DNA of 64,000 bases, taken from the NCBI GenBank assembly GCA_035274465.1, contig DATEOF010000142.1:6134-70133 (forward strand), given 5' to 3'. The notes under the pieces were generated by a model. The model searched no databases. It was not told the origin of the DNA and worked only from the letters and a program-made list of their open reading frames with translations. This stretch comes from JADGRF01 sp035274465 (GTDB lineage Bacteria; Myxococcota_A; Polyangia; Polyangiales; JAFGIB01). The position numbers were made by a program, and so were the translations under genes. Shown here in pieces: positions 25,492-34,274 of this stretch (positions are counted from its first letter, which is position 1; every line of letters begins with the position of its first letter).

Positions 25492-25497
25492 TAGCGT
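25492..25497 (+). promoter_or_regulatory. Candidate -10 element (TAGCGT), leaderless type
   Basis: TAGCGT ends exactly 7 nt before the GTG start at 25505. There is no Shine-Dalgarno between them. Spacing predicts a transcript beginning at or next to the start codon. The same geometry recurs at three other genes in the window. Confidence 0.4.
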
Positions 25498-25504
25498 CTC
25501 CTGC

Positions 25505-27616
25505 GTGACGTCGAAGTTGCTGCTCGGCCCGTCCGAAGAGGCGCTGGCGACGAGAACCCACTGTCCGTACTGCGCTTTTCAGTGCGGCATGACCATGAAG
25601 CTGAGGCACGCGCACGAGGTCGAGGTGCGCGCCGATCCCGATTTTCCAGTCAATCGCGGCCAGATGTGCGTCAAGGGGTTCAACTCCGCGGAGTTGCTCC
25701 AGCATCCGGAACGCCTGCTCACACCGCGCCTCCGCGGTCGTGACGGCAAGCTGAAGGCGACCAGCTGGGACGAGGCGCTGGCATTCGTCGCAGACCAACT
25801 GCGCAGCATTCGCACGCGCTACGGCGCCGACGCCAACGGCGCCTTCGGCAGTGGCGCGCTCACCAACGAAAAGGCTTACCTGCTCGGCAAGTTCGTACGC
25901 GTGGTGCTCGGTTCGTCGCAGATCGACTACAACGGTCGCTATTGCATGGCGTCCGCTGCCGCGGGCCAGAATCGCGCCTACGGCATCGACCGCGGTCTGC
26001 CGTTTCCGGTGAGCGACGTCGGCGAGACGAAGACCCTGATGCTCTGGGGTTCGAACTGCGCCGAGACGATGCCGCCCATCATGCAGTGGGTGCAGCGCCA
26101 GCGCGATCGAGGCGGCAAGCTGATCGTGGTGGATCCGCGCCGCACCGAGACGGCCCGCACCGCGCACCTGCACCTTGCGCTGACGCCGGGCAGCGATCTC
26201 GCGCTCGGCAACGGCATGCTCGCGCTGGCGATCGACATGGGCCTGTGCGATCGCGCGTACATCGACGCGCGCACGGCCGGCTTCGATGTGCTGCGCCGCT
26301 CGCTTTCCGCGTACGAGCCCGCGCAGGTCGAGCGCATGACCGGCGTCGCGTTGCCCGCACTGCGCGAGGCCGTGCGCTGGCTCGCGACGAGCGAGAGCAG
26401 CATGATCCTGTCGGGGCGAGGACCCGAGCAGCAGTCCAAGGGCGTCGACACGGTCCTGACCTTCACGAACTTGATGCTGGCGCTGGGCAAGGTCGGTAAG
26501 CCTTACAGCGGCTATGGCTGTCTGACGGGTCAGGGAAACGGTCAGGGCGGCCGCGAGCACGGACAAAAGGCCGACCAACTGCCCGGCTATCGTTACATCG
26601 TCGATCCCGAAGCGCGTGAGCACATCGCGCACATTTGGGGGATCGACCCGCGAGCGCTCCCGGGCCAGGGAAAGAGCGCGTTCGAGATGATCGACTCGAT
26701 CGGCGACGAGGGCGGTCTGCGCGGGCTGCTGGTGTTCGGCTCGAACCTCGCGGTCGCCTCGCCGAACGCGAGCGAGGTTCGCGGGAAACTATCGCAGCTC
26801 GAGCTGCTGGTGGTGTGCGACTCGTTCCTGAACGAAACCACCGAACACGCCCACGTGGTCTTGCCGATCGCGCAGTGGGCCGAGGAGTCGGGCACCGTCA
26901 CGAACCTCGAAGGCCGCGTGATCTTGCGGCGCAAGACGCTGAACGCGCCGCGCGGCGTGCTGCAGGACACGGAGATCCTGTGCCGGCTCGCCGAACGGCT
27001 CGGGTACGGCGAGCACTTTCGCTACGCCGACAGCGAAGCCATCTTCGAGGAACTGCGGCGCGCGACGGCCGGGGGCAAGGCCGACTATTCCGGCATCACT
27101 TACAGGCGCCTGGAGCAGGAACAAGGCGTGTTCTGGCCGTGTCCCTCGGAGGATCATCCCGGTACTCCGCGCCTGTTCGCGCGGCGGTTTTCCTTCCCCG
27201 ACGGGCGCGCGCGGCTTCACGTCGTGCATCACCGGCCCGCGGGTGAGGAGCCGGACGCAGACTATCCGCTGTACTTCACGACCGGGCGCTACAAGGAGCA
27301 CTACAACTCGGGCGCGCAGACGCGGCGCGTCGAGAAGCTCGTGGATGCCAGGCCCGAGCCGCGCCTGCAGATGCACCCGCGCCTGGCCGCGCGACTCGGC
27401 GTGAGGGATGGCGCGCTCGTGCTCGTGGAGAGCCGGCGCGGCGCGGTGAGCTTTCGCGTGAGCGTGAGCGGCGAGATCCGACCTGACACACTGTTCGCGC
27501 CGTTCCACTGGGGCGGGCGCGCGGCAGCCAACATCCTCACCAACCCGGCGCTCGATCCGACGAGCCGCATGCCGGAGTTCAAGGTCTGCGCGGTCCGCGC
27601 ACGAGCGGAGGCGTGA
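25505..27616 (+). CDS. nasC: Assimilatory nitrate reductase catalytic subunit (molybdopterin oxidoreductase)
   Basis: A 703-residue cytoplasmic molybdenum enzyme of the NasA/NasC/NarB class, reducing nitrate to nitrite. The N-terminal [4Fe-4S] site is THCPYCAFQCGMTM with the fourth Cys in GQMCVKG (residues about 20-58). The probable molybdenum ligand Cys sits in NGRYCMASAAAG near residue 146, matching the CMASA signature. Later bis-MGD contacts include GSNCAETMPP, GRGPEQQSKG, GQGNGQGGREHG and the C-terminal FTTGRYKEHYNSGAQTRR. There is no export signal and no C-terminal extra Fe-S domain. It starts at GTG 25505 and is followed after 4 nt by its likely electron-transfer partner. Confidence 0.86.
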   Translation: MTSKLLLGPSEEALATRTHCPYCAFQCGMTMKLRHAHEVEVRADPDFPVNRGQMCVKGFNSAELLQHPERLLTPRLRGRDGKLKATSWDEALAFVADQLRSIRTRYGADANGAFGSGALTNEKAYLLGKFVRVVLGSSQIDYNGRYCMASAAAGQNRAYGIDRGLPFPVSDVGETKTLMLWGSNCAETMPPIMQWVQRQRDRGGKLIVVDPRRTETARTAHLHLALTPGSDLALGNGMLALAIDMGLCDRAYIDARTAGFDVLRRSLSAYEPAQVERMTGVALPALREAVRWLATSESSMILSGRGPEQQSKGVDTVLTFTNLMLALGKVGKPYSGYGCLTGQGNGQGGREHGQKADQLPGYRYIVDPEAREHIAHIWGIDPRALPGQGKSAFEMIDSIGDEGGLRGLLVFGSNLAVASPNASEVRGKLSQLELLVVCDSFLNETTEHAHVVLPIAQWAEESGTVTNLEGRVILRRKTLNAPRGVLQDTEILCRLAERLGYGEHFRYADSEAIFEELRRATAGGKADYSGITYRRLEQEQGVFWPCPSEDHPGTPRLFARRFSFPDGRARLHVVHHRPAGEEPDADYPLYFTTGRYKEHYNSGAQTRRVEKLVDARPEPRLQMHPRLAARLGVRDGALVLVESRRGAVSFRVSVSGEIRPDTLFAPFHWGGRAAANILTNPALDPTSRMPEFKVCAVRARAEA

Positions 27617-27620
27617 GATC

Positions 27621-29057
27621 ATGAGTCGTGGGAAGAAGGACATAGTCATCGTGGGCAACGGCATGGCCACCTGCCGCCTGCTGGACGAGCTCGTGTCGCG
27701 CAACGCCCAGGAGCGTTACGACGTGACGGTCGTGGGCGACGAGCCCGGGGGCGCCTACAACCGCGTGATGCTCTCCAAGGTGCTCGCCGGCGACGAGCCC
27801 GACGCGGTCGTGACGAAGCCACCGGCGTGGTACCAGGAGCGCGGGATTCGCTTGGTCGCACCGGCCACGGCCGAGCGCATCGACGTCGCCCAGCGGCGCG
27901 TGGTGCTGCGAGACGCGGAGGCGCTGCGCTACGACATCGCGATCCTCGCGACCGGCAGCCAGCCGATCGTGCCGCACCTCGAGGGCATGAACGACGAGCG
28001 CGGCGAGCTCAAACCCGGTCTGTTCGTGTACCGCACGATGGACGACTGCTTGCGCATGCGCGAGTACGCGCGGCCGGGCGACAACGCGCTGGTACTCGGC
28101 GGCGGCCTGCTCGGGCTGGAAGCCGCGAAGGTGCTCAGCGATCGCGGACTGCACGTCACCATCGTGCACCTGGCGCACGGCTTGATGAACACGCAGCTCG
28201 ACTTCGTGGGCGGCGAGATGCTGCGCCGGCAGATCGAGCGCTGCGGGATGTTCGTGCGCGTCGGCCGTACGATCGAGAGTATCGTCGGCGACGAGCGCGT
28301 GGAAGGCGTGGTGCTCGACGACGGCGAGCGACTCGCGGCGGACGTCGTCGTTGTCGCGTGCGGGACGCGACCGCGCACCGAGGTGGCGCGCAAGTCGAAG
28401 ATCCCCGTGAACAAGGGCATCATGGTCAACGACACATTGGCCACGCAGGTGCCCGGCGTGTATGCGATCGGCGAGTGCACCGAGCACGCCGGCATGACCT
28501 ACGGCCTGGTCGCGCCGGCGTGGGAGCAGGCGACCGTGCTGGCGGGTGTGCTCACGGGCACCCCGCCACAGAGCCGCTACCGCGGCTCGAAGTTGTACGC
28601 GCGGCTGAAGGTCGCCGGCGTCGAGGTCGCCTCGCTCGGCGTGCTCGAACCGACGCTCGAGACCGATCGTGCGATCCAGGTGGTCGAGGAGCGCGACTTC
28701 ACCTATCGCAAGCTCGTGCTCCGCGGCAAGCAGCTGATCGGCGCGATGTTCGTGGGCAACGTGAGCAGCGCGGCCAGCCTCGTGCAGACCTTCGATCGCG
28801 GCGATCCGCTGCCCGACGATCCGCTCGAGGTGTTGTGCAGCCTGGTCTCGGGTGCAGCCGCCAGCGGCGAGCGCACGGTCTGCAACTGCTTCAAGGTCAG
28901 CGAGTCGGCGATCGTGGCTTGCGTGAAAGAAGGCGCTGACAGCGTCGAGGCCGTCAGCGAGCGAACCAAGGCTGGCACGGGTTGTGGATCGTGCAGGACC
29001 GACGTCGAACGCCTGGTGCAGCTGGGCTCGAAGCCGACCCTCGCCGCGACCGGCTAG
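27621..29057 (+). CDS. nasB: FAD/NAD(P)-dependent oxidoreductase with BFD-like [2Fe-2S] domain (NasB type)
   Basis: A 478-residue flavoprotein. An FAD-binding GxGxxA-type motif (IVGNGMATCRLLDEL) opens the protein, an NAD-binding VLGGGLLGLEAAKVL motif lies near residue 157, and the second FAD motif VYAIGECTEH near 285. The C-terminus is a BFD-like [2Fe-2S] domain with Cys in VCNCFKVSE and GTGCGSCR. This arrangement matches NasB or the N-terminal half of NirB, without the sirohaem part. It is 4 nt downstream of the nitrate reductase gene, so it most likely feeds NAD(P)H electrons to it. No nitrite reductase or nitrate transporter is in the window. The stop overlaps the convergent FHA gene. Confidence 0.82.
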   Translation: MSRGKKDIVIVGNGMATCRLLDELVSRNAQERYDVTVVGDEPGGAYNRVMLSKVLAGDEPDAVVTKPPAWYQERGIRLVAPATAERIDVAQRRVVLRDAEALRYDIAILATGSQPIVPHLEGMNDERGELKPGLFVYRTMDDCLRMREYARPGDNALVLGGGLLGLEAAKVLSDRGLHVTIVHLAHGLMNTQLDFVGGEMLRRQIERCGMFVRVGRTIESIVGDERVEGVVLDDGERLAADVVVVACGTRPRTEVARKSKIPVNKGIMVNDTLATQVPGVYAIGECTEHAGMTYGLVAPAWEQATVLAGVLTGTPPQSRYRGSKLYARLKVAGVEVASLGVLEPTLETDRAIQVVEERDFTYRKLVLRGKQLIGAMFVGNVSSAASLVQTFDRGDPLPDDPLEVLCSLVSGAAASGERTVCNCFKVSESAIVACVKEGADSVEAVSERTKAGTGCGSCRTDVERLVQLGSKPTLAATG

Positions 29058-30979
29058 GCCCTCGCGAAACCCTTGGCGTCGTAGCGAAACCTCGGCGAGA
29101 GCTCGAGCGCGCCGCCCTTGTTCGTGCGGACCTCGAAGATGCCCTGCACGCGTCGCGCGCCTTCCGGCGTGGTGGCGATGTGGATGACGATCTGCAGGGC
29201 GGTGGCGAGCAGCGGCGCGAGCGAGGTGCGGCCGCCGCCCAGGGCTGCTTGCGCGAACAGCTCGAGCTGGAGCAGCGCGATGTCGGGGGTGGGGGCGTGC
29301 ATGCCCAGCAGTAGGCCGGGGTTGGCGGCTGCGGCCGACAGGGCTGCGAGCGCGTCGCTTGCGCCGACGTCGTCGATCAGCAGTCGGTCGTGGCGCAGGC
29401 GCGAGGCGTACTTGAGGAAGTCTTCGAGGCTCAGGTCGGGTTTGGCGTGGCGGCTGAGCGGGAGCGTCTGCGCGTTGACCAGGCTCGCGCTCGGCGCATT
29501 TTCGATGGTCACGATGCGTTCGTGATCCGGGGCGAGCATGGCGAGCACGCCCAACACCGAGCTGACACCCGAGCCCATCGCGCCCAACACGAGGATGTTC
29601 TTGCGTTGCTGCACGCTGGTGCGCAGGTACGCGAGCATGTCCCCCGAGAGCACGCCGTCGGTGACGAGGCTCTCGGGGCTGCTCAGCGCGCGCGGCGGGC
29701 AGCGCACCGTGATCAGCGGGCCCTTCGCAGCCAGTGGCGGCAGGAGCAGTTGCAGGAAGCCTCCGGACGGCAGGCGCGCCTCCTGGACGGGGACGTTTTC
29801 GTCGAGCTTGCGGCCGGCGCGGTGGAGCAAGCGCCGCGCGATGACGAGCACCGCGCTGTCGTCCGAGAAGAACGTGGAGACCGTCGTCAGCCCGCCTCCG
29901 AGATCGGCCAGGATCCGCGTCGGCCCATCCACCACCAGCTCGCGCACCGAGCGGTTGGCGAGCAGGCGGTCGAGCGGCCCGAGGCCCACGGCTTCACTGA
30001 TCGCGGCCTCGCGCAAGAAGCGTCGATCGAGGTCGGGGCCGATCGCTCCCTCCGACGCCAGCTCGTCGATCAGCCGCTCGAGCGTGCTGCTGTGCTCGGA
30101 GGGGAACGCGCTCTCTTCGGGGCGCGCGACGTTCATCTCGGTGGCGAGCCGCTCCATCAGCATCGCCAGCGCGCCCTGCAGGCGCAGCGAAGGCGCCAGC
30201 ACCGCCGGTGAGGTGAGGCCGCTCTGCAGCGGGTTCGCGTCGGGCGACGACCAACCGGGCACGCTCTTGCTGCTGCCGACTGCAGGCTCCGCGGATTTGC
30301 GCGAGACCACTGCGGCCGCCTCGGCCTTCACCCGCGTCGGCGGTGGCACCGTCACGCGGCTGGCGCTGCCCGGCAGTGGCGGCGGCACCGAGCGCGCGGG
30401 CGCGGCCGAACCGTTCTTGCCCAGCGGCAAGGCCGGGATGCTGGACGGTCGGTCGGGCGAGGCCTCCCCGGGCGCCGTGAAAGAGACCTCCGTCTCGAAT
30501 CCACCCGCGCTCGGGATCGGCGGTGGCACGCTCGGCAGCGCTGCCTGCGTCGCGGCGCCCACGGGGCCGTCCGAAGGCGCCCGCATGTCGTCCTGGGTCG
30601 GCGACGGCTGCTTGGGCGGGGCGATCGCATCCGAGCTCGGACGGCGCGGCCGGAATTCGCGCGCCGACACACCCTCGAACGTGCCGCCCGGAGCGGCGAG
30701 CGTCAGGATGAAATCGCCGATGTAGATCTTGTCGCCCTTGCGCACCACCATCGGCGCCGAGATGCGGCGGCCGTTCACGTACGTGCCGTTGGTGCTCTTC
30801 TGATCGAGCAGCACGTAGCGCTCGTCCTTGAACACCAGGCGCGCGTGGTGCTTGGAGACGTTGCTCTTGGGCAGGCAGATGTCGTTGTCCTCGAGCCGTC
30901 CAATGCTGAGCTCGGGGCTCTCGATGTCGAGCTGCCGCTGCGCGCCTCCCTTTTCGGTAATGACGATCGAGAACACCAA
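29054..30979 (-). CDS. FHA domain fused to a CpaF/TadA-like secretion-ATPase domain with degenerate Walker A
   Basis: A 641-residue protein. Residues 1-95 are an FHA phosphothreonine-binding domain (LSIGRLEDNDI, VSKHHARLVF, STNGTYVNG). Residues 100-270 are a Pro/Ser-rich linker. Residues 285-630 match type II/IV secretion ATPases (LIDELASEGAIGPD, DGPTRILADLGG, ITVRCPPRALSS). The P-loop reads LGAMGSGVSSVLG near residue 478: Val replaces the Walker A Lys. The Walker B/Asp-box region reads RLLIDDVGASDAL, without the usual E-I-R-x-x-E. ATP hydrolysis therefore looks lost. The start is TTG 30979 or GTG 30976. No tad/pilus genes adjoin it. A phospho-dependent scaffold or regulator is an inference. 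Confidence 0.82.
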   Translation of the reverse strand: MVFSIVITEKGGAQRQLDIESPELSIGRLEDNDICLPKSNVSKHHARLVFKDERYVLLDQKSTNGTYVNGRRISAPMVVRKGDKIYIGDFILTLAAPGGTFEGVSAREFRPRRPSSDAIAPPKQPSPTQDDMRAPSDGPVGAATQAALPSVPPPIPSAGGFETEVSFTAPGEASPDRPSSIPALPLGKNGSAAPARSVPPPLPGSASRVTVPPPTRVKAEAAAVVSRKSAEPAVGSSKSVPGWSSPDANPLQSGLTSPAVLAPSLRLQGALAMLMERLATEMNVARPEESAFPSEHSSTLERLIDELASEGAIGPDLDRRFLREAAISEAVGLGPLDRLLANRSVRELVVDGPTRILADLGGGLTTVSTFFSDDSAVLVIARRLLHRAGRKLDENVPVQEARLPSGGFLQLLLPPLAAKGPLITVRCPPRALSSPESLVTDGVLSGDMLAYLRTSVQQRKNILVLGAMGSGVSSVLGVLAMLAPDHERIVTIENAPSASLVNAQTLPLSRHAKPDLSLEDFLKYASRLRHDRLLIDDVGASDALAALSAAAANPGLLLGMHAPTPDIALLQLELFAQAALGGGRTSLAPLLATALQIVIHIATTPEGARRVQGIFEVRTNKGGALELSPRFRYDAKGFARA

Positions 30980-31086
30980 GGCGCATTAACAGTCCATGGT
31001 CGCTCGAGGTCAAGCGCTACCCGGCGTATGCAGGGGATCCCGCCGCGACATGCGCGTGATAGGCTGCTCGGAGAGGTAAGTTCGTC

Positions 31087-31905
31087 ATGTCACGCAAGCG
31101 CAAGCGATCACGCGACGCGCAACAGCAAGCAGCCGACTCGGCTCCCAAGCCCATCCCGCAAGTGGCCACTGCCCTCGGCGCGGTGTTGAAGAAAGCCGGT
31201 GTCACCGCCACCCCGCCCGCCGCGCGCAAGGGCGCCCGGCCGCCGGTGCCGATGACGCTGCGCCCACCGGATCCGCAGCCGCTGGAGCGTGTGACGGCGC
31301 CGCCCAAAGCTGCGGGCGCTGGGCTCACTACCACCGAGCTGCGTATGCTCAACGATGCCTATGAGGGAGCGCGACCGCTACAGGCCAAGAACGCTCGCGC
31401 CAAACCAGTCGGCGAACGCGCCGTGGCGGGAGACGCGGCAAGCGGCGCGCGCCAGCGGGCGCTGGCCGATGCGCAAGATCGCGCAGAGGAGCTTTCTGCA
31501 CGCTCGCGGTTGGCGGCCCTCGTCTCGGAAGGTGTGCGATTCAAGATCAGGCGTGAGGATGACTACGTCGAAGGAGTACGCGCGGACACCTCTGCGAAAC
31601 TTCTGGATCGCATTCGCGGCAAGGGGTTCACCCCCGAGGCCAGCCTCGACCTGCACGGCCTGCGCGTGAACCAGGTCGGCCCGGCGATCGAGCGCTTCGT
31701 GCGCAGCCATCAGCGCCGGGGCGCGCGCCACGTGCTGCTGATCGTCGGAAAAGGCCTGCATTCCGAGGCCGGCGTATCGATGCTCGGACCGGCCGCGATC
31801 GACGCGTTGAGCAGCGGTCTCGCGGCACCCTGGGTGATCGCGTTTGCCTCCGCGCACACACAGCACGGCGGTAATGGCGCCCTGGCCGTGTTGCTGCGCG
31901 ATTAG
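31087..31905 (+). CDS. Smr-domain protein
   Basis: A 272-residue protein. The N-terminal half is basic and low-complexity (KRKRSRDAQQQ, Pro/Ala-rich) with a central helix rich in Arg/Ala. The C-terminal 90 residues are an Smr domain: SLDLHGLRVNQVGPAIERFV (the D-L-H-G motif), HVLLIVGKGLHS and a final HGGNGALAVLL. Smr domains, as in MutS2, bind or nick branched DNA or RNA; stand-alone forms are poorly understood. The ATG follows GAGAGG by about 9 nt. A 46-nt gap separates it from the next gene. Confidence 0.85.
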   Translation: MSRKRKRSRDAQQQAADSAPKPIPQVATALGAVLKKAGVTATPPAARKGARPPVPMTLRPPDPQPLERVTAPPKAAGAGLTTTELRMLNDAYEGARPLQAKNARAKPVGERAVAGDAASGARQRALADAQDRAEELSARSRLAALVSEGVRFKIRREDDYVEGVRADTSAKLLDRIRGKGFTPEASLDLHGLRVNQVGPAIERFVRSHQRRGARHVLLIVGKGLHSEAGVSMLGPAAIDALSSGLAAPWVIAFASAHTQHGGNGALAVLLRD

Positions 31906-31938
31906 CTTGCTGCCAATAGCGGCGCGGCCTCCTCGTGC

Positions 31939-31944
31939 TACCGT
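31939..31944 (+). promoter_or_regulatory. Candidate -10 element (TACCGT), leaderless type
   Basis: TACCGT ends exactly 7 nt before the ATG at 31952, with no Shine-Dalgarno. It suggests separate transcription of the phosphatase gene despite the short gap after the Smr gene. Confidence 0.35.
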
Positions 31945-31951
31945 GCGTTCG

Positions 31952-32779
31952 ATGCTGGAACGTGAGCTGGAGCAAGCCAGCCAGATCGCCCGCGAGGCCG
32001 GGCAGATTTTGCTGGAGATTTACGCGACCGATTTCGGAGTTGCCTACAAGGGCCAAGGCCGCAGCGACCCGGTGACCGAGGCAGATCGGCGCGCCAACGC
32101 CCACATCGTGGCACGTCTGCGCGAGAGCTTCCCGGACGACGCGATCATCGCCGAGGAGAGCGACAACGGCGACGCTGCGCTGGATGCGCGGCGGATCTGG
32201 TACGTGGACCCGCTCGACGGCACCAAGGAGTTCGTGGCCAAAAACGGCGAATTTGCGGTGATGATCGGCCTCGCGGTCGAGCGCCGCGCCACGCTGGGCG
32301 TGGTGTTCCAGCCGAGCTCGGACAAAATGTACCGGGGCGTCGTGGGGCAGGGCGCGACTCTCGAGCACGGCGGACAGCGGCATGCGCTCAAGGTTGGCGA
32401 TCATGACGTCGGCCCCGATCTGAGACTGGTCGTCTCGCGCTCGCACCGCTCCAAGAACATCGCCGATCTGGTAGCGGCGCTGCGGATCCGCCACGAGCTG
32501 ATCAGCGGCTCGGTCGGCCTCAAGGTGGGGCTGATTGCCGAGCAGACGGCCGACCTGTATGTGCACATGTCCGACAAGTCGAGCGCCTGGGATACCTGTG
32601 GCCCCGAGGCTCTGCTGCACGCGGCCGGCGGGCGCTTCTGCGATCTCGCGGGCGATCAGCTGGTCTACGGCCAGGCCGATCTGCGCACGCGGCGCGGCAT
32701 CTTCGCCTGCAACCAGCGCGCGTTCGAGCACGCGTTGCCCGCCGTGCGCAAGCTCGCGGCCAGCGCGGGCTTCTTGTGA
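31952..32779 (+). CDS. Inositol monophosphatase/CysQ-family phosphatase
   Basis: A 275-residue Mg-dependent, Li-sensitive-type phosphatase. Motifs are SDPVTEADRRAN (metal-proximal), IIAEESDNGD, the core WYVDPLDGTKEFVAKNGEFAV (D-P-[LI]-D-G-T) and the C-terminal SAWDTCGPEALLHAAGG. The D-P-L-D-G-T-K-E-F form is typical of 3'(2'),5'-bisphosphate nucleotidase (CysQ) relatives, but myo-inositol phosphatase activity cannot be excluded. It converges on mgtE with only 3 bp between stop codons. Confidence 0.88.
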   Translation: MLERELEQASQIAREAGQILLEIYATDFGVAYKGQGRSDPVTEADRRANAHIVARLRESFPDDAIIAEESDNGDAALDARRIWYVDPLDGTKEFVAKNGEFAVMIGLAVERRATLGVVFQPSSDKMYRGVVGQGATLEHGGQRHALKVGDHDVGPDLRLVVSRSHRSKNIADLVAALRIRHELISGSVGLKVGLIAEQTADLYVHMSDKSSAWDTCGPEALLHAAGGRFCDLAGDQLVYGQADLRTRRGIFACNQRAFEHALPAVRKLAASAGFL

Positions 32780-32782
32780 GGC

Positions 32783-34174
32783 TCACAGTAATTTATTGCC
32801 GAGCAGGATCTGCGCGACCGTAAAGTAGATCACGAGCCCCGAGACATCGACCAGCGTGGCCACGAACGGGGCGGATGCGCTGGCGGGATCGAAGCCCATG
32901 CGCCGGATCGCGAACGGCAGCATGGAGCCGGCCAAGGTTCCCCACATCACCACGCCGATCAGGCTGATCGCGACCACCGCCGCCACCGCCACGTAGTGAG
33001 GGCCGTAGGAGTGGAACACCTGCTCCCAGACGATGATGCGGATCGCGCCGATCGTCGCCAGGATGAGGCCCAACGTCAGGCCCGCGACGAACTCGCGGCC
33101 GGCGATGCGCCAGAAGTCGCTCAGCTTCACGTGCCCTACAGCCATCGCGCGGATCACCAGGGTCGCCGCCTGTGAGCCCGAGTTGCCCCCGCTGCTGATG
33201 ATCAGCGGCACGAACAGCGCGAGCACCACGGCCTTGGCGATCTCGTCTTCGTAGCTGCTCATGGCGCTGGCGGTGAGCATCTCGCCCAGGAACAACACGG
33301 CCAGCCAACCCGCGCGCTTGCGGATCATCTCCGACAGCCGCGTCTCGAGGTACGGCATGTCGAGGGCTTCCATGCCGCCCATCTTCTGCGCGTCCTCGTC
33401 GGCTTCTTCCATCACGATGTCGACCACGTCGTCGACCGTGACCACGCCCAACATCTGCCCGTCCGCATCGACCACCGGCACCGCCGCGAGATCGTACTTG
33501 GCGATGGTGCGCGCGACCTCTTCCTGATCGGTCTCCGGCGCGACCTTGACCACACCGTCGTTCATGTAGATCGCGATCGGCGCGCTGGGCTCTCCGAGGA
33601 TCAGATCGCGCAGTGACAGCACACCTACCAGTCGTCCGGTGTCCACCACGTACAACGTGTAGATCAACTCGGGCTCTTGCTCCCGAGCCAGGCGTCTCAC
33701 TTCTGCGATCGCCTTCTCACAACTCATGCCCGGGCCGAGCGCGATGTACTCGGTGGTCATGATGCCGGCCGCGGTGTCCTCGCCGTAGCTGGCGAGCACG
33801 CGCGTCTCTTCCGCGACCTCGGGCTCGTACTTGTCGAGCTCGGACAGGATCGATTCGCGCAGCGAGTCCGGCAGCTCGTTCATCAGGTCGGCGCGATCGT
33901 CCGCCGCCATCTCGGTGATCATCTCGGCCGAGGCTTCGGGCTCGAGCTGTCCGACCACGCTGACGCGCAGGTCCTCGGGCAAGCGCTCCAGCACCTGGGC
34001 GGCTTGCTCCAGCGGCAGGCGTTGTACGACCTGTGCGGCCTGGTCCGGATGCAGCTCCTCGGTCAGCACCGCGGCGATATCTTCCGGGTGCACCTCGGAC
34101 AAGGCGTCTTCGAGCTGCTCGGGATGAGACTCGAGCGTGCTCTTGAGGCCTGGCAACTTGGACGGCTGCTGCAT
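32783..34174 (-). CDS. mgtE: MgtE-type magnesium transporter
   Basis: A 463-residue transporter with the full MgtE plan: N-terminal helical superhelix to about residue 130 (HPEDIAAVL, RLPLEQAAQVLERLPED), two CBS domains about 140-260 (IMTTEYIALGPG, LGVVTVDDVVDIV), a plug helix, then five membrane helices. The selectivity-filter region LIISSGGNSGSQAATLVIRAMA and the late GFDPASASAPFVATLVDVSG are family hallmarks. In MgtE the cytosolic domain senses Mg2+ and gates the pore. Length is normal. It is divergent from the PLP enzyme at 34275. Confidence 0.96.
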   Translation of the reverse strand: MQQPSKLPGLKSTLESHPEQLEDALSEVHPEDIAAVLTEELHPDQAAQVVQRLPLEQAAQVLERLPEDLRVSVVGQLEPEASAEMITEMAADDRADLMNELPDSLRESILSELDKYEPEVAEETRVLASYGEDTAAGIMTTEYIALGPGMSCEKAIAEVRRLAREQEPELIYTLYVVDTGRLVGVLSLRDLILGEPSAPIAIYMNDGVVKVAPETDQEEVARTIAKYDLAAVPVVDADGQMLGVVTVDDVVDIVMEEADEDAQKMGGMEALDMPYLETRLSEMIRKRAGWLAVLFLGEMLTASAMSSYEDEIAKAVVLALFVPLIISSGGNSGSQAATLVIRAMAVGHVKLSDFWRIAGREFVAGLTLGLILATIGAIRIIVWEQVFHSYGPHYVAVAAVVAISLIGVVMWGTLAGSMLPFAIRRMGFDPASASAPFVATLVDVSGLVIYFTVAQILLGNKLL

Positions 34175-34261
34175 CTCGGGGCGCTATTGTGCAAGAAGCG
34201 CCTTGGGCGGCAAGGAAAAGCGCGCTCCCGCGGGTTTCGAGCGCGCTCGCACGCGCAGGGT

Positions 34262-34267
34262 TAGACT
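34262..34267 (+). promoter_or_regulatory. Candidate -10 element (TAGACT), leaderless type
   Basis: TAGACT ends exactly 7 nt before the ATG at 34275, again without a Shine-Dalgarno. The upstream gap is GC-rich and shows no clear -35. Confidence 0.4.
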
Positions 34268-34274
34268 TTGACAC

